64,000 bases of DNA. Origin: Xylaria sp. FL1777. Its lineage: Eukaryota; Ascomycota; Sordariomycetes; Xylariales; Xylariaceae. This document shows, piece by piece, positions 1-12,098 of this stretch. The notes beneath the pieces are model-generated. The model was not told the DNA's origin. It searched no databases and worked only from the letters and a program-made list of their open reading frames with translations. The DNA is taken from positions 1 to 64,000 of the forward strand of contig MU400634.1 of NCBI GenBank assembly GCA_022578965.1. Direction: 5' to 3'. The position numbers and the translations under genes were made by a program. Every line of letters begins with the position of its first letter. Within the stretch, counting starts at the first letter, position 1.

Positions 1-3000
1 CTAACATAAAACATAAATTTAAAAAGCTTAAGTATTTTTAATTAAAATAATTTATTAAGCTTAAGTTTTTTTTATTATAAAATCTATACTTTAATATTTT
101 TTTAAATAAGTTTAAGCTACTACTGCTAGTATAATTGTTATATTTTTTATAAATTTTTATTTTAAAAAAGTTAAAAGTTTAATTAGCGCTTTTTAGAACT
201 ATTAATGCTAGTTATATTAGCTTTTTAAGCTTATTTTTTTTTTTTAGTACTACTAGCATAAAATTAGTATTAAGCTAAAGTTTAGCTAAAAATACTACTT
301 TTTTTAAAAGCAATATAAATATAATAATTAATAATTTTTGTTTTTTTAGGTTATTTTTAAATAATAAATATATAGTATTATATTAGTTTAAAATTTTAAA
401 AAGTATTTTATTAAACTTTAGCTTGCTTTTTAACGTTTAAAGATCTAAAGTAATATAAACAAAAAACAACATTATTTAATTATTTTATTAGTTTTAATTA
501 CAAAAAACCTTTATTATTTTATAGCGTTATTTTTTTAAAAAAGCAGCTATAAAGCTAAATTAAAGCATATAAGTATATATAATAAAACTATTATATTTTA
601 TTTTTTTATTTATTTATGCTACTAAATAATTTAATAAAAAGCTAGTTTTATAAATACTACTAAGCAATTTATGTTTATTAAGCTAACTAATTAATTATAA
701 TATTAGCTAAAAACTTTTTTATGCTTTTTTAATTGCTAATTATTAAGATTTTATATTTTTTTTTAAAAAGTTTATACTTTTATAAAAAAAAGCATTCTTT
801 ATATTTATTTAAATTAAAATCTTTTACAATAAAGTTTTTAGTTAAGCCTTATATTTTAATTTATTGCTTTTTTTTTTTAAAATAAGTTATAGCATATTTA
901 GTTTAATTTGCTAACTTAAACTTTTGCTAAAGTTATTTAAAAGTAGTAATATTATTTTTAGTATTAGCTTAAGTATTTTTGCTGCTTTAAAATATAACTT
1001 AGCTTTTATTTAAGCAATTGTTTAAATAAAAACATTAAAGTATTTTAAAACTTTTAGTATAAAGTTTTTAAAAATAACATTTGTTTTTTTGTTTAAAAAG
1101 TTTTTAGATTTTTTAGCTTATATTTTTTTAAATTCTAAGCTTTTTTTTATAAGTTTTACTTTTTAGATTTTTTAAAGCTTTTAATAATTAAAGTTCTTTA
1201 GTTTTAATAAAGTACTTTGCTTATAAGAATTGTTGTTTATTTATATATTTTTAGTGTTAAGCTAAATAAAAAACTTATTATTATTTAAATAAATTTTTTT
1301 GATTGTTTAACTTATAAAAAGCTTTTTTTTTTGTTTTTTAGGTTTTTTTTTATTTTTTGTTTAATAAAAGGCAGCTTTTTTAAATAAAAGCTTATAATAA
1401 TTAGCTTAAAACATATTTATATTAATTTTTTTGCTTAATATATAGCTTTATAAAACTTTAATGCTATTTATGTTATAAAAAGTACTTTATATAAAGTTTT
1501 AATTAGTTATAATAAAGCTATTATTTAGCTTATTATTTATTAAGTTGTTTTTTTTAACATTATAAACTTTTGCTAGTTTTATTTTATAAAGCGTACTAAT
1601 TTAATTATTAAACTTTTTATTTAAAAATTAGTTTAGCTGCTTATTATTTAGCTAGTAAAGTTTTTTTTTTTTTTAACTTTTTTATTTACTTTTTATTTTA
1701 GCATTTAAATCTTTATTATTTAAAACAAGGTTTTTTTTTTGCAATTAATAATAAACTTTTTACTTAAGCAGCTTATTATTGCTTAAAACAAAGTTATATA
1801 TTTACTTTATTGTAGCATTTAAAATTTCTTTTTTATTTTTGCTAATTTTTACAACTTTAAAAAAAACCTTTATATATTTAAAGCTTGCAAAAGATTTTAG
1901 TTTTCTTAAGCACTATTTAAAGTTTTAATATATAATGTTTTCCTTTTTTAATTTATAAATAAAGCTATATTTATAAACGTAATAATTATTTATGCTACAT
2001 TTTTAACAAATAATTCTTTTTGCTAAATAAAGATTGTTTAACTTTATTTATTATAAAAAATTAAACGATTGTTTGCTTTATTTTTGTTTTTTAAAGTTAT
2101 ATTTACTTTTTTATAAATATTTAAAAGTTATAACATTAATACTAAACATTTGCTTTTTTAATAAATTTATGTTAATTTTGTAATATTATAGTACTTATAA
2201 TCTTTAATTAACTAGCTAAACATATTAATTTTGCAGTTTTTTTAGCATTTCTTTTAGTTTTTTTTTTATAATTACTGCATTTTTTTGTTTTAACTTTAGC
2301 TATTATATTTGTTTAATAATATTATTTATATTTTAGTTATAAATAAAATATTAAGCTAATTTTATTTATTGCTTTTTAATAATAATTGTTTTAGTAGCTA
2401 ATATAGTTATATTAATAGCTAGCTTAACAATATTAATAGCAATATATAAAAGTTTATTAAAATTATAATTATATAAATAATTAACCTTTTTTTATGCTTT
2501 ATGTGCTTTTTTTGTTTTTTTAAAGTAAAAATCTAGCTTAAATTTTTTATTAATTTAGTTGTTTAATGTTTTATAAAAGTTCTTATAAAACATTTTGTTT
2601 AAATTATTATATAACTTTTTAAAAAACTTTATTATTTTATTAATAGTATTTTAATTTAACTTTTTAAGCAAACTTTAAATAAATTAAAAATTAAAGTAAT
2701 AATTTTTTTAAGCTTTAATATTTTTAGCATATATTTAATACTAAAAAAAATAAGTTTTAAAATTAGTAAAATATATAGCTTTTAAGTAAGCTTTAAAATC
2801 TTATAATATAATAATAGTAAATTTATTTTGCTTAAAGTTTTAAAGCTTAAACTTTTGTTTAAGTAGTTTATAAGCTTTTGTTTAAAATAAGCAATCTTTT
2901 AGTATTATTTTTACTATTTTTTTTGTTTAAAAAGTATTATAATAAATAAAGATTTATTTAATTTTATTAATATTTTTAAAGCGCTTTATATAAAAAAAAG

Positions 3001-4660
3001 CATTTAAATTGTTTAGCTATTTGTTTATTTTTAACTTATTAAATAATAAATGCTAGTTTAACTTTAAGTTAAAAAGCATAAATAATAGCTTAATTTTAGC
3101 ATTATATTTATTATTAAAATAGCTTAAGCTAAATAAAGTTGCTTTAATACTTTTTAAAAATAATAAGCTAGTTATTTTTATTTTTTTTATTTATAAATAG
3201 TTTTAATATTTTTTATATATTAAAATAAAAAAATTTAATAATTTTTTATAGTTAAATTACTTAATTAAGCTATAGTTTTTAAACTTTTAAACTATATAAT
3301 AAATTAAAGTAAAGTTTATATAAAAATAACAAAAAAAGTAAGCTATAAAAAATAATAAAAATAAACTAAATAAAAATATAAGTTTAAAAAAAAAAAAAAG
3401 TATAAAGTGCTTAAAATTTTTAAGTACTTTATATATTTAAGTTTTTTTGTGCTGTTTTTTTGAACTTTTTTTTTAAAAAACCTAATAATTTTTTTTGTTT
3501 ATATTTATAAAAACTGCTAGCTTGTTTTTTATAGCTTTTTAAGTTTTTTTTTAAATGCCTTTATATTTTTATTTTTTGTACGCTTTTATTTTTTTATATG
3601 CTTTATAACGTTTAGTTTCTTTGTTTTCTAATTTAGCTTGCTTTGCTTTATGTAAGTTTTATTAAGCAAGCTTTATTTTTTTATAGCTTTTTATTTATAA
3701 AAGTAATATATTTTTTTTTTTTTTAAAGCTTTTTTATTTAATAATAAGTGCTATAAAAAAGCAATAGTTATGCTTTACGTAAAGTTTTTAAATAATAGCT
3801 AGCTTACACTTAAAAAACCTTGCTTTTTATTTTTTAATAAAAAACTATATTAGCTTAAAAAATAAAATATATTCTTAATTATTAAAGGCTTTATATATTA
3901 ATGTGTAAACTTAGATTTGTTTAATATAAAAAAACATTAAACTTGCTTATATTATAGCTTTTAAAAGTTTTAGCAGTTTTTATTTTTTTTTTAAGCTTGT
4001 TTTTTGTTTTCTTTTGCTTATATAAAAGCAATTATGCTTTTTTTTTTATAAAACACTAGCTTTTTAGCATAAATCTTTTACTTTTAGCTCTTTAAAAGTT
4101 TTTAACGAACAGTTTTTTAGCTATGCTATTTTAAAAACTATATTAACGTTTTAATACTTGATTATTGTTTTACTAAAAAAAATAAAAACGCTTTATAAGC
4201 TAAATTAAAAAAAACAGTTTAATATTTTTACATGTTTATTTTAAGCTTTATTAATTAAAAGCTGCTAGCTTAAATATTTATTGCTAATTATAATTAAACT
4301 GCTTATACTAAGTAAGCTTTATTTATTGCTAGCTAAAGCAGCTAAACGTAATATATTATAATTTGCTTATAAAAATTATAGCAATTAATAAATAAATAAA
4401 TTAAACATATAAGTTAGCAATAATAAATTGCTTGTTTATTAGTTTTGTAATATTATTTATAGTAAGTAAAAAATCGGCTTTACTAAAAACACTAATAAAA
4501 TAAAACAATATAATTACGCAAAATTTACTACAATACTTTAATTGCAAGAAAATAAGTCATAACTTATGCATTCAAGCAATTAAGCTATATATAAATTAGG
4601 AAATTAAACGATTAATTAAAAAGCTATTTAACAATACAAATAAAGCAATCGTAGCTAATT
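1..4660. repeat. AT-rich, gene-free RIP-like block
   Basis: This stretch is almost entirely A and T in long runs. The few remaining C residues sit mostly in GC or AC contexts, and CpG is almost absent. No reading frame, RNA gene or recognisable transposon motif survives. This is what repeat-induced point mutation does to repeated DNA in Pezizomycotina, turning C:G into T:A until transposons are unrecognisable. Composition switches within a few tens of bases near 4640-4680, so the right edge is sharp. I infer a decayed transposon cluster or pericentromeric/subtelomeric AT isochore that continues beyond the left edge. A mitochondrial insertion is less likely because no organellar gene or tRNA is visible. 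Confidence 0.85.
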
Positions 4661-4941
4661 TTCATCTTTTTGTGTGTAATGGTTAAATCCATACTACGAA
4701 ATCTAACGCAATATCCATACTCTCATTCCTACCATATGACTCAGCCCAGACTTACTCCAACTGGCTAGTCAGCTCATTCAGCCACTCTACTCTACTTCAA
4801 TATATAAAGCAACCAGTCCACGTGGGATGCGCCGTTTTGTCGGCTCTGCAGAACGCACGCTCGCCAAGATGTAGTGCTAGAGTCGCATGGGGGCTAAAAG
4901 GGGCCTTACTGCGTAAGTGCGGGGAGGCAGTCTAGTATTTT
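4661..4941. other. non-coding transition segment
   Basis: Balanced-composition DNA between the AT-rich block and the inverted repeat. No reading frame of note. A TATA-like stretch (tctatataaagg) lies at its right end, just where the left repeat arm starts, consistent with an LTR promoter, but this is only suggestive. Confidence 0.5.
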
Positions 4942-5093
4942 CTATATAAAGGCCTGGTTTCCTTCCAATATCTCTTACAAGAGACCCAGGAATCAATAAT
5001 ATTAAGCCCTTATCCTATAACTACGACCTAGCAGCTATTGTCTGGAAACCCAGCTTCGCTGTGGAGACAAAAGATCTCTGACAGCAGTTAAGG
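4942..5093 (+). repeat. LTR-like inverted repeat, left arm
   Basis: About 150 bases that recur in reverse complement at 5388-5526, with roughly 80% identity by eye. Shared blocks include ATATCTCTTA, GACCCAGGAATC, AATATTAAGCCC, AACTACGACC and AGCAGCTA. Many differences between the arms are C/T or G/A transitions, as expected for mild RIP. A TATA-like motif at the start of the arm and its position beside a RIP block suggest a fragment of a retrotransposon LTR. It could equally be the arm of a fold-back element. Confidence 0.7.
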
Positions 5094-5387
5094 TATGGGT
5101 ACGGTCAAGCTGAGTTGTGACAGTCCGAGATCACAATATGAGATTAGAGAGGACGGCATGTTTGGGAATAGCTTCAGGGAGCTTAAGTTATGCTATTTAA
5201 TCCTTGGCAATGTTTTTATAACTTAGTATGAAGTAAGAGTCACGACGACGAAAACTTGAGTTAATGCTTTCAGCTAGACTTCGTAGGACAGGGGGTCATG
5301 TGAAAGGGCACCGCCCTTGGTCGCAGATGGTTCGGGAGACTTCATTTTCAAATCCCAAAACCTCCAGTCCTGGAGGACTTCCATACT

Positions 5388-5526
5388 GTCAGTAGTTTTT
5401 GTCTCTAGAGTGAAGCTGGGTCACTAGAGAGTAGCTGCTGGGTCGTAGTTATGGGATATGGGCTTAATATTATCGATTCCTGGGTCTTTTTTAAGAGATA
5501 TCAGGGAGAACCAGGTCATTATACGA
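5388..5526 (-). repeat. LTR-like inverted repeat, right arm
   Basis: Reverse-complement partner of 4942-5093, separated from it by about 295 bases that show no coding potential. The arms face each other, so this is not a normal direct-repeat LTR pair. Two solo LTRs in opposite orientation, a rearranged element, or a fold-back element would each explain it. A small perfect hairpin (CCTCCAG/CTGGAGG) lies just inside the arm at 5361-5376. Confidence 0.7.
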
Positions 5527-6019
5527 AGTATGTGCAGAAATTCAGCCTTAGGTGATCTTGGTATCCCTTATGCCCTTTCTCTTTTCTATCCCCTATGCGT
5601 AAGAGTCTCCAGACCCCCCTCCTATCCGATCATCGTAAGTTGTTGCTATACGCTCTCGGTCTAATGCTCAGCATGACCAAGAATCCCGTTGAATTCAGAA
5701 CAATAATCGTTTTAATATCTAGGAGATCATGTTCAAAGTTACTTATTAAATGATGATCTTAAGCAGAGTCTTCCGTATCATCTCACTCATCCGTATTGTC
5801 ACTTTCATCTGTATCATTACCTCCAACCCCCTTAGCGTTCGAAAATAAGATTAATACAGCGCTGCATTATCGATGCTGAAGTTAAAAACATCCGGCTAAT
5901 CTATCCGCGGACATTCCCCCGGTCCCTGTTGTTAGTCCAATTCACAACAACACGCAAATCCTCCCCCCGCCAGCGTTCCACCTCTCGGTTAGATTGCTTA
6001 TGACCATGACTGACAGTAT
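5527..6019. other. intergenic, 3' side of the GPI-protein gene
   Basis: No coding signal or RNA gene seen. It would hold the 3' untranslated region of the minus-strand gene that ends at 6020. Confidence 0.5.
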
Positions 6020-6847
6020 CTAAAACATACAGGCCATCAGACCAGCAGCAAACATGGCACCAGCGAATGCGCTCCCCCGAGTCGCGCTATTTTTAGTCTC
6101 GCTAGGGCTAGCGGAGCTTGACGTCGTAGTGCCTGTGGTAGATGGCTTGGAGGAGGCAGTGGGAGAAACGGACGAGGGAGATGCAGAGGTAGAGGGGGAT
6201 GATGACACAGTTGGGGTAGAAGCAATAGTACTAGTACCCGAGGTAGAAGGCAAAGCAGAATCAGAAGCAGAAGCAGAAGCCGATGCCGATGCCGAAGCAG
6301 AAGAAGGAGACGAGGTAGAAGACGAAGTAGAAGACGCGCCGTTGATGTCAATGGTGAAGGAGGTGTCCCCTGCGTACGACTGCACCGTGTGGCCGTCGGT
6401 CGTCGAGGTCTTCAGGTCGCTGCTGGGGATGCTGTGGCTTCCCTTTAGCTGTCCCCCTTCCGAGCTAACTGTCAAAACCAATCCGCCATCGTCCGACTTG
6501 GCAATCGAGATGGTGTACGTCCCGCACTGGGTCTCACTGACGGCGGGCAGCTCGCCGTTGTCGCTCGTCCCCAGCGCATCACAGCCCTCTTGGAATCCGG
6601 GGTTGTTGCTGGTGACTATGCTAATTTCATAACTACATCATGCCAACTGTCAGTGTCTAAGTAGTGATGACCATATGTGTGTAAGATGTGTGGGGTTGAG
6701 GGGGACGGACAAACAGTTGGTGCTTCCAGCCGTGCAGGCTCCCGAGAAACCGCTGATCTCGTACTTCAGATCGGTGCCTTGGCGGGCATGGATGTTGGCT
6801 GCCGAGGCCAGTAGCGGCAGGACGGCGGCGGCAGATGTGTACTTCAT
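6020..6847 (-). CDS. Ser-rich GPI-anchored secreted protein
   Basis: Two exons, 6847-6711 and 6632-6020, joined across a 78-bp intron (GTCCGT donor, CTGAC branch point, TAG acceptor), give 249 residues. The N-terminus is a signal peptide (MKYTSAAAVLPLLASAANIHA). It is followed by a compact domain of about 110 residues with several cysteines, among them ACTAGSTNC and EGCDALG. A low-complexity Ser/Thr/Ala region of about 120 residues, including an SA repeat, comes next. The last 16 residues are hydrophobic after a small-residue patch, the pattern of a GPI-anchor signal. The family is widespread in ascomycetes as small secreted or cell-wall proteins without known enzymatic role. I infer a cell-surface protein whose Ser/Thr stalk is O-mannosylated. 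The donor is not a consensus GTAAGT, so the exact join is slightly uncertain. Confidence 0.8.
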
Positions 6848-7675
6848 CTTATTATTATATAATATATTATGGTATTAACGAGCGACGAGGTTGGAGCGTG
6901 GTGGTGGTGATAGGAATGACTTAAGAAGTTGCGCGAGGGCATCGTGACATATTATCATATAAGGAGCTGGTCGTCTCTCAATACAACATGCTATCCAAGT
7001 AAGAAATTTGGTCGCTTATCCGTATAATCCATCCATCTCAGGGGCAAAGTCGAGACTCGGCACTAATAACGTTAGTTAGATCGACCTCATGACAACAACC
7101 ACACTAGGCCTACCATACGAACTTCTACGTAGTATGTAACTATAGGAAAGTATTACTTAAGTATAGCCCTGACATTACCATTGCTAGACTCACTTAATCG
7201 CCCAAAATAGGCATGGTCCCAACAGGGGTAAATCTACCCTATTAACTACAATGGTAAGGTTAAACTCTATATACACAATAAGTAAGTTAAATAGCACTAA
7301 TTATTGTGCTAACTACTATTAATTGCCTTACAACTTCGTATAACTAGCTACAACAAATAGCTACAACAAATAGCTACATAGGTATCAAGATACCTATCCA
7401 ATAGTTAGATGGGATGTATGTAGCTAGGGAAAGATACCTATACTATACCTATATAATACCTAACCGCTTACATATGACCTACCCCCAGGTATTGTGGTCA
7501 AATGTAGCGATGCTTGCATGGGAGAGCTAATAATGAATTTAGGTAGCTCCTCATTCTGTGGCGTTTAACAAAGTAACGCATTAGCAAAGAAAGCTCACAC
7601 CGCCACGATAATCAGTATACGCAGTATCTCTATACGCAGTATGTATGTATTATAAGTAGCCCACCACTAGGAGCC
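6848..7675. other. intergenic with short tandem repeats
   Basis: Promoter side of the GPI-protein gene and 3' side of the STAND gene. A 13-base unit (TAGCTACAACAAA) is repeated about 2.6 times at 7345-7378, followed by TACCTA-rich sequence to about 7470. No gene seen. Confidence 0.5.
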
Positions 7676-10600
7676 TCACGTGCTCACGCTCCTACGGAAA
7701 AGTTCCCTCGCCCATTTCCCTACTGACCTCCTATGACGAGTTGGACTCTGTTGCGGCAGAGTGACTAACGCTTTCCCATGGTCCGTTGATTTGCGCAACG
7801 TCGTGGTCGGCGACTCTGACGTCTGCTGAGCATCTCCGACTCCGACTTCCGACGTACGCGTCGACGAATCTGGCGGAGGACTTAAGATCTCGATTATCGG
7901 CAGCCCCTCCGCGCAGAGATACGCCTTCAAGGTATCCTTGGTGGCGGAAATGAACTCGGCATCCCAGCTCCTGCAGAAGAAAGAGTCTTCGCGCATGAAG
8001 ATTAGCGTCTTCTGGACCTCTTCCAGCGAAACGTGCGGGAGGATGAACTTGATGAAGTCGAGTCGCTCGGTGACGCTTCGGGCGCGAGGATGCCAGGTTT
8101 CGGGGTTCTCCTGACACCCGCCCATGACAGCGCTTACTAACAGTGGTATCATCGGAGGTTCTGTTCTAGATACTACGGCACGTGGGTGTCAGCAGCCAAT
8201 CGGATGACCATTGGATTCGTATCCAAAATTCAATATATGAAGAGGGTATAACATATAGGGAGACAGCTGAGAAGCAGATATCTTAAGGGTAGCTCCCGAT
8301 GTACATACCGCTTAAGTTTTCATTTAGTGTGTATTGCACGTATTGGGGCACTGGAATTTGCGCCATGAGCCGAATAAAATCGTGCGTTTTCCAGTCTCTG
8401 GAGCGTAATCTCCGTAACGGTAACCATGGCTTGTAGCCATGTAGATGGTTGGCCCAGTGAGCGACTGATCTTTTGGGACGGGCCAAAGGCACCCGCTGCT
8501 TGCCTTCAGTCTTTGTCAAGGACACGTGAGACTCTGCGCTGCCTTGTTCGAGGGATCGCATCACCGTAGAATCAAGTTTATTCAGGACCTGGACAAGCAT
8601 TTCCGTATTCGTATGGTGACTGTCGGCATTGGCGGCGACACTGAATAGTTTTTGTAGGTGGTGACAGATCATGTCTGGCGAAGTCTCAATATTTACACTA
8701 CCAAGCATGGCCATCCTATTTGAGAATCTGGAGTCAGTAATTGCGATTTATTGTACACAATGCGAAGGGTTTCGGGAGCACAGTAATAATAGGCATGACG
8801 CCCGTGAATAATCGGTAAACTATGCTCCTGGAACATATCAAAAAGGGGCATAAGAGACTCCGGGGTCCTGACCTAAGCACCTCGCCTTTAAGAACCCATA
8901 GATGAGCGTCAAAGTCTAGTTCTGCAGAGGAGACAATCATTTCCCAATTGCCGCTCACCCATTCCTTAACCGTTCTGTGCATGTAGTCTACTCGACTATC
9001 CCAGGTGTCAGCAACGTCGTAAATCTCCAAAAGTCCTCGAGTCCGACTGTTCAGCCTCCTAGACAAGGAGGATATAGCGCAGGACATAAACATATCGTCA
9101 TCCATCGTTGGCTCAAGATCTGTAGGCGCGTCATCGTCCCCCCAAAAAATAGTCGTGGCATATGATACTAGATCATGCTTTTGACAAACATCTAGTAGCA
9201 GGAAGTAATGTGCACCCTCGACATTATTTGCAGGGTTTGTACGCCTCCATATAGCGAGGAATAGCCGGTCTAAATCCTCTGGTAGGCTATCGAGAGTTGC
9301 CTGAGCGTCGGATAGTTTATCACCCTCTTGTAAGTTCAATAGAAGACCTCGGACCACCACTGAAACCCACAGGAAAACACCCTGTGCCTTCTGCACGATA
9401 TCATCCAGAAGCTTCTTGGCCTGGACTGGGTGCAGATGCTTCCTCTCGGAAAAGCCTGGGCTCTTCTGGAATTGACCATGAACGTAGCGTTCTATGTCAG
9501 CATGCGTGAGCTTCTCCAGCTGCAGCATGGGGTTCTGATTGAATGCATCTCGAAAAACATTCCATGGTCTGCTGCTAGCAAATAGCTTTACGTTGTTGTA
9601 TGCAGCCGCTTCTTGGAGAAGTTCTACAAGCGACAAATGATCTTCATCGTCATCAAACTCATCTAGACCATCGATGATCAACGCAAGTTTGAATGAAAGC
9701 CCCCCATCAAGTGATCCTTGGTCTGCTAATGAAAGCAAGGCACGGAACCCGGCTAGAAGTTCCCACGGTCTCCAATCAGGAAGAGTCACAGGTGTATCGG
9801 GCGAAAATAGTTGAACCAAAGCCCAGCGATTCGGAAAGATTTTGGGGACGAGCAAACGTGGGAATCGCTTGAGGCATTGGTGAAGTATTGCACGGAGGAG
9901 ACCTTTATGAGACTTCTGCAACTTGTTTCCGGCATTCCATGAATAGTACGTAGCCAATAGAAGATCAGATGAATTCGCCCATTGTTGCAGATACTCTTCG
10001 AGCCTTTTATCGCATGCGAGGAACTTGGTGAGAGTGGACTTCCCCGCACCGGCTTTGCCAGAAATCCAATATATCGATTTAGACGGACCTGTCGCCCATT
10101 CGCGAAGATCTGACCAAAGAGGAGTCCCGTCCGGTGCGCATTGTGGTTCCCCAAACACCCATTCGAACGTGTCTGAGTAAGCTTTAGGTACTGTGCTCTC
10201 TCTGTGACTAATGGTTTCGAATAAGAGGCTGTTCATGATCATCTCAGCAATTCGCTCTTCCCGCATCCGTATTGCTACATGTTCGGGAACGTCAGCTACC
10301 GCCATCATGGAAGGCTTTGGGGCCCACCGCGAATCTATCGCATAGGCAAGTATCTCTCGAGCTTCTTGTTGCTTGCTCTCCGTCTGAGGGCGAATTAGTT
10401 GTAGGATCTGCTGGCCGTAGCTTCGAGTGGTCTCATCAATGTTATTAAGTTGATCGATAAGCTCTCTTCTATTCTTTGCGAACTGTTTCATTGTGAGGCG
10501 AAGGCTTTCGGCTTGTCCCCTAACTGGATTCTCAGTACATCGCCTACTTACTAAATACTGTTAGGGGTGAAGATAGGGGTTCAGCCATACCAGGAGACCA

Positions 10601-11063
10601 CTAGCATTGCCATCGTGACTTGCTTCCTGTTTTCATCGAGGCGGTTTTCTAGTCTCCGGATCTTATCTGCTGACCACACCCGCCTCAGGGCTACCACGAA
10701 GCTTTCTGTGGCTAATCGTATTTTGGTCGTACCTCCAACACGGAGTTCTGAAAGTATGGCCTGTATGTCTTTATTTATAGCCTTTGACTCGCGGCATAGT
10801 CGAAGTAGAATAACAACTGTGTCTTTCTCAACTTCAAGTGCGACATTCTGAGAAGCGTCATCTTGCATCATTTTTGACATTTTCGATGATAAGTTGTGGG
10901 TGAGCGAAGAAAAGTCGCGGGAGATCTTTGAAAGTTCGATGTCATGTTGTATTTGACCCATTGAGGATTCGTATGCTTCTTTAGTGTCGCCAATGATTCT
11001 CGTTGTAAAATCGAGAAACTGAGCGACTGCTGCCGCAACGGACAAGATACTGAGAGGGTCCAT
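7676..11063 (-). CDS. NACHT-domain STAND protein (NLR-like)
   Basis: Four exons (11063-10591, 10543-8873, 8715-8309, 8172-7676) give 1015 residues in one continuous frame. Introns are 47, 157 and 136 bp; the first and last have strong GTATGK donors. Residues 1 to about 200 match the helical N-terminal domain common in fungal STAND proteins (MDPLSILSVAAAVAQF start). The NACHT NTPase follows: Walker A GKAGAGKS at about 320-327, Walker B LALIIDGLDEFDDDE at about 444-458, and a sensor-like KLFASSRPW at about 477-485. The remainder is the helical region usually following NACHT in these proteins. There are no ankyrin, WD40 or TPR repeats. Such proteins act as NLR-like switches in fungal non-self recognition and regulated cell death; ligand and effector are unknown here. 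The 157-bp intron 2 has a weak GTCAGG donor and is open in other frames, so that join is the least certain. The neighbourhood is repeat-rich. Confidence 0.82.
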
Positions 11064-12098
11064 TCCTCTCGAGGAATATACTGGTTATTATATCTTAAAC
11101 TGCGAATAAAAATGTTATGCTGCCAATTATATCATTGTTATATTGTGAGCACCACCAAGGAAATCCAGAAGAATGCAAAAACAACATTCAAAATCTTACG
11201 AGGTTCTATTCATTGTTTTATGAACATTTATCAAAACCTGGGGCTGTGCACCCGATCTTCATTAGCAAGTGGCAAGGCACATCAAAGGGGTTGCAGCATA
11301 ATCCTAGACAGATATTACTTATATCACGTTAGGTAGGCTAGGCGGGTAGAGACCGGGCAACCATACTCGCAGAAGTCTTCCAGTAGATTTGAGGCTGTGA
11401 AATAATAGTATACTACGCACTGGCACTAGGCAGTAGCTACTAGGCCATATTGGTGAGGAATTGACACGCCACGACTCTTAGACCCTGGATTGAAGCAACT
11501 GACTTGCTTTGTGGGATGACTGACTGGCTCGCTCATTTTCCGGCCTGGAAATCGGCTGAATTGGGCCAATCTACTGTGCTAAACGCCTAATGTATACGGC
11601 AAGCTGTGATCAATACCCCATGTACTGCACATGCTTCGAGCATCTGCCTATACAGCGTAGGGAGGCCGCTCTGGACCCCTTGCTCGTAGTAGCGCTGCTT
11701 GATTGGAACGGTTACATCCGATGACGAAGTTAGGCGGATAGCTGGCACGAGGGCCATGTTGCTTAGTATTACTTGTTTGAGTTGCATTATCAATACCTAG
11801 TCATTCTTCTAACTATGCATACTTTTTTGCTATGCCTTGCTGCTAGACTTGATGTGCGCAATGAACCGCTCTCTTTGTGTACCTCCACCAACTTTAGATC
11901 AGTCGTGACCCGGGTAGGAGTTAGGAAATTATGTTATTATGGATAGATTGTCAAGTATGATTGACCAAATGGCGCCGCGCCGATATCCTAAATTTGCAAA
12001 CCTGCCGCCTGCTCTAAATTGATGGTCATACAAGATGAACCTCTATTATATCCGCGTAGATAGAAACCAATGAAATTCGTTAGGTTCGTATTATAGTG
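11064..12098. other. intergenic, no gene recognised
   Basis: Contains the promoter side of the STAND gene. Two short open stretches (11117-11332 plus, 11587-11793 minus) look vaguely protein-like, but neither has splice or family support. They may be relics. Confidence 0.5.

Noticed and set aside
1..4660. Mitochondrial DNA insertion
   Set aside because: AT content is high, but no mitochondrial tRNA, rRNA or protein motif is visible, and the residual C context fits RIP better.
6054..6632. 192-codon plus-strand frame rich in acidic residues
   Set aside because: Exact antisense of the Ser-rich repeat of the GPI-protein gene; acidity is the mirror of Ser/Ala codons, and there is no independent support.
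11117..11332. 71-codon plus-strand frame with protein-like composition
   Set aside because: No homology recognised and no flanking exons; may be a relic, not listed as a gene.
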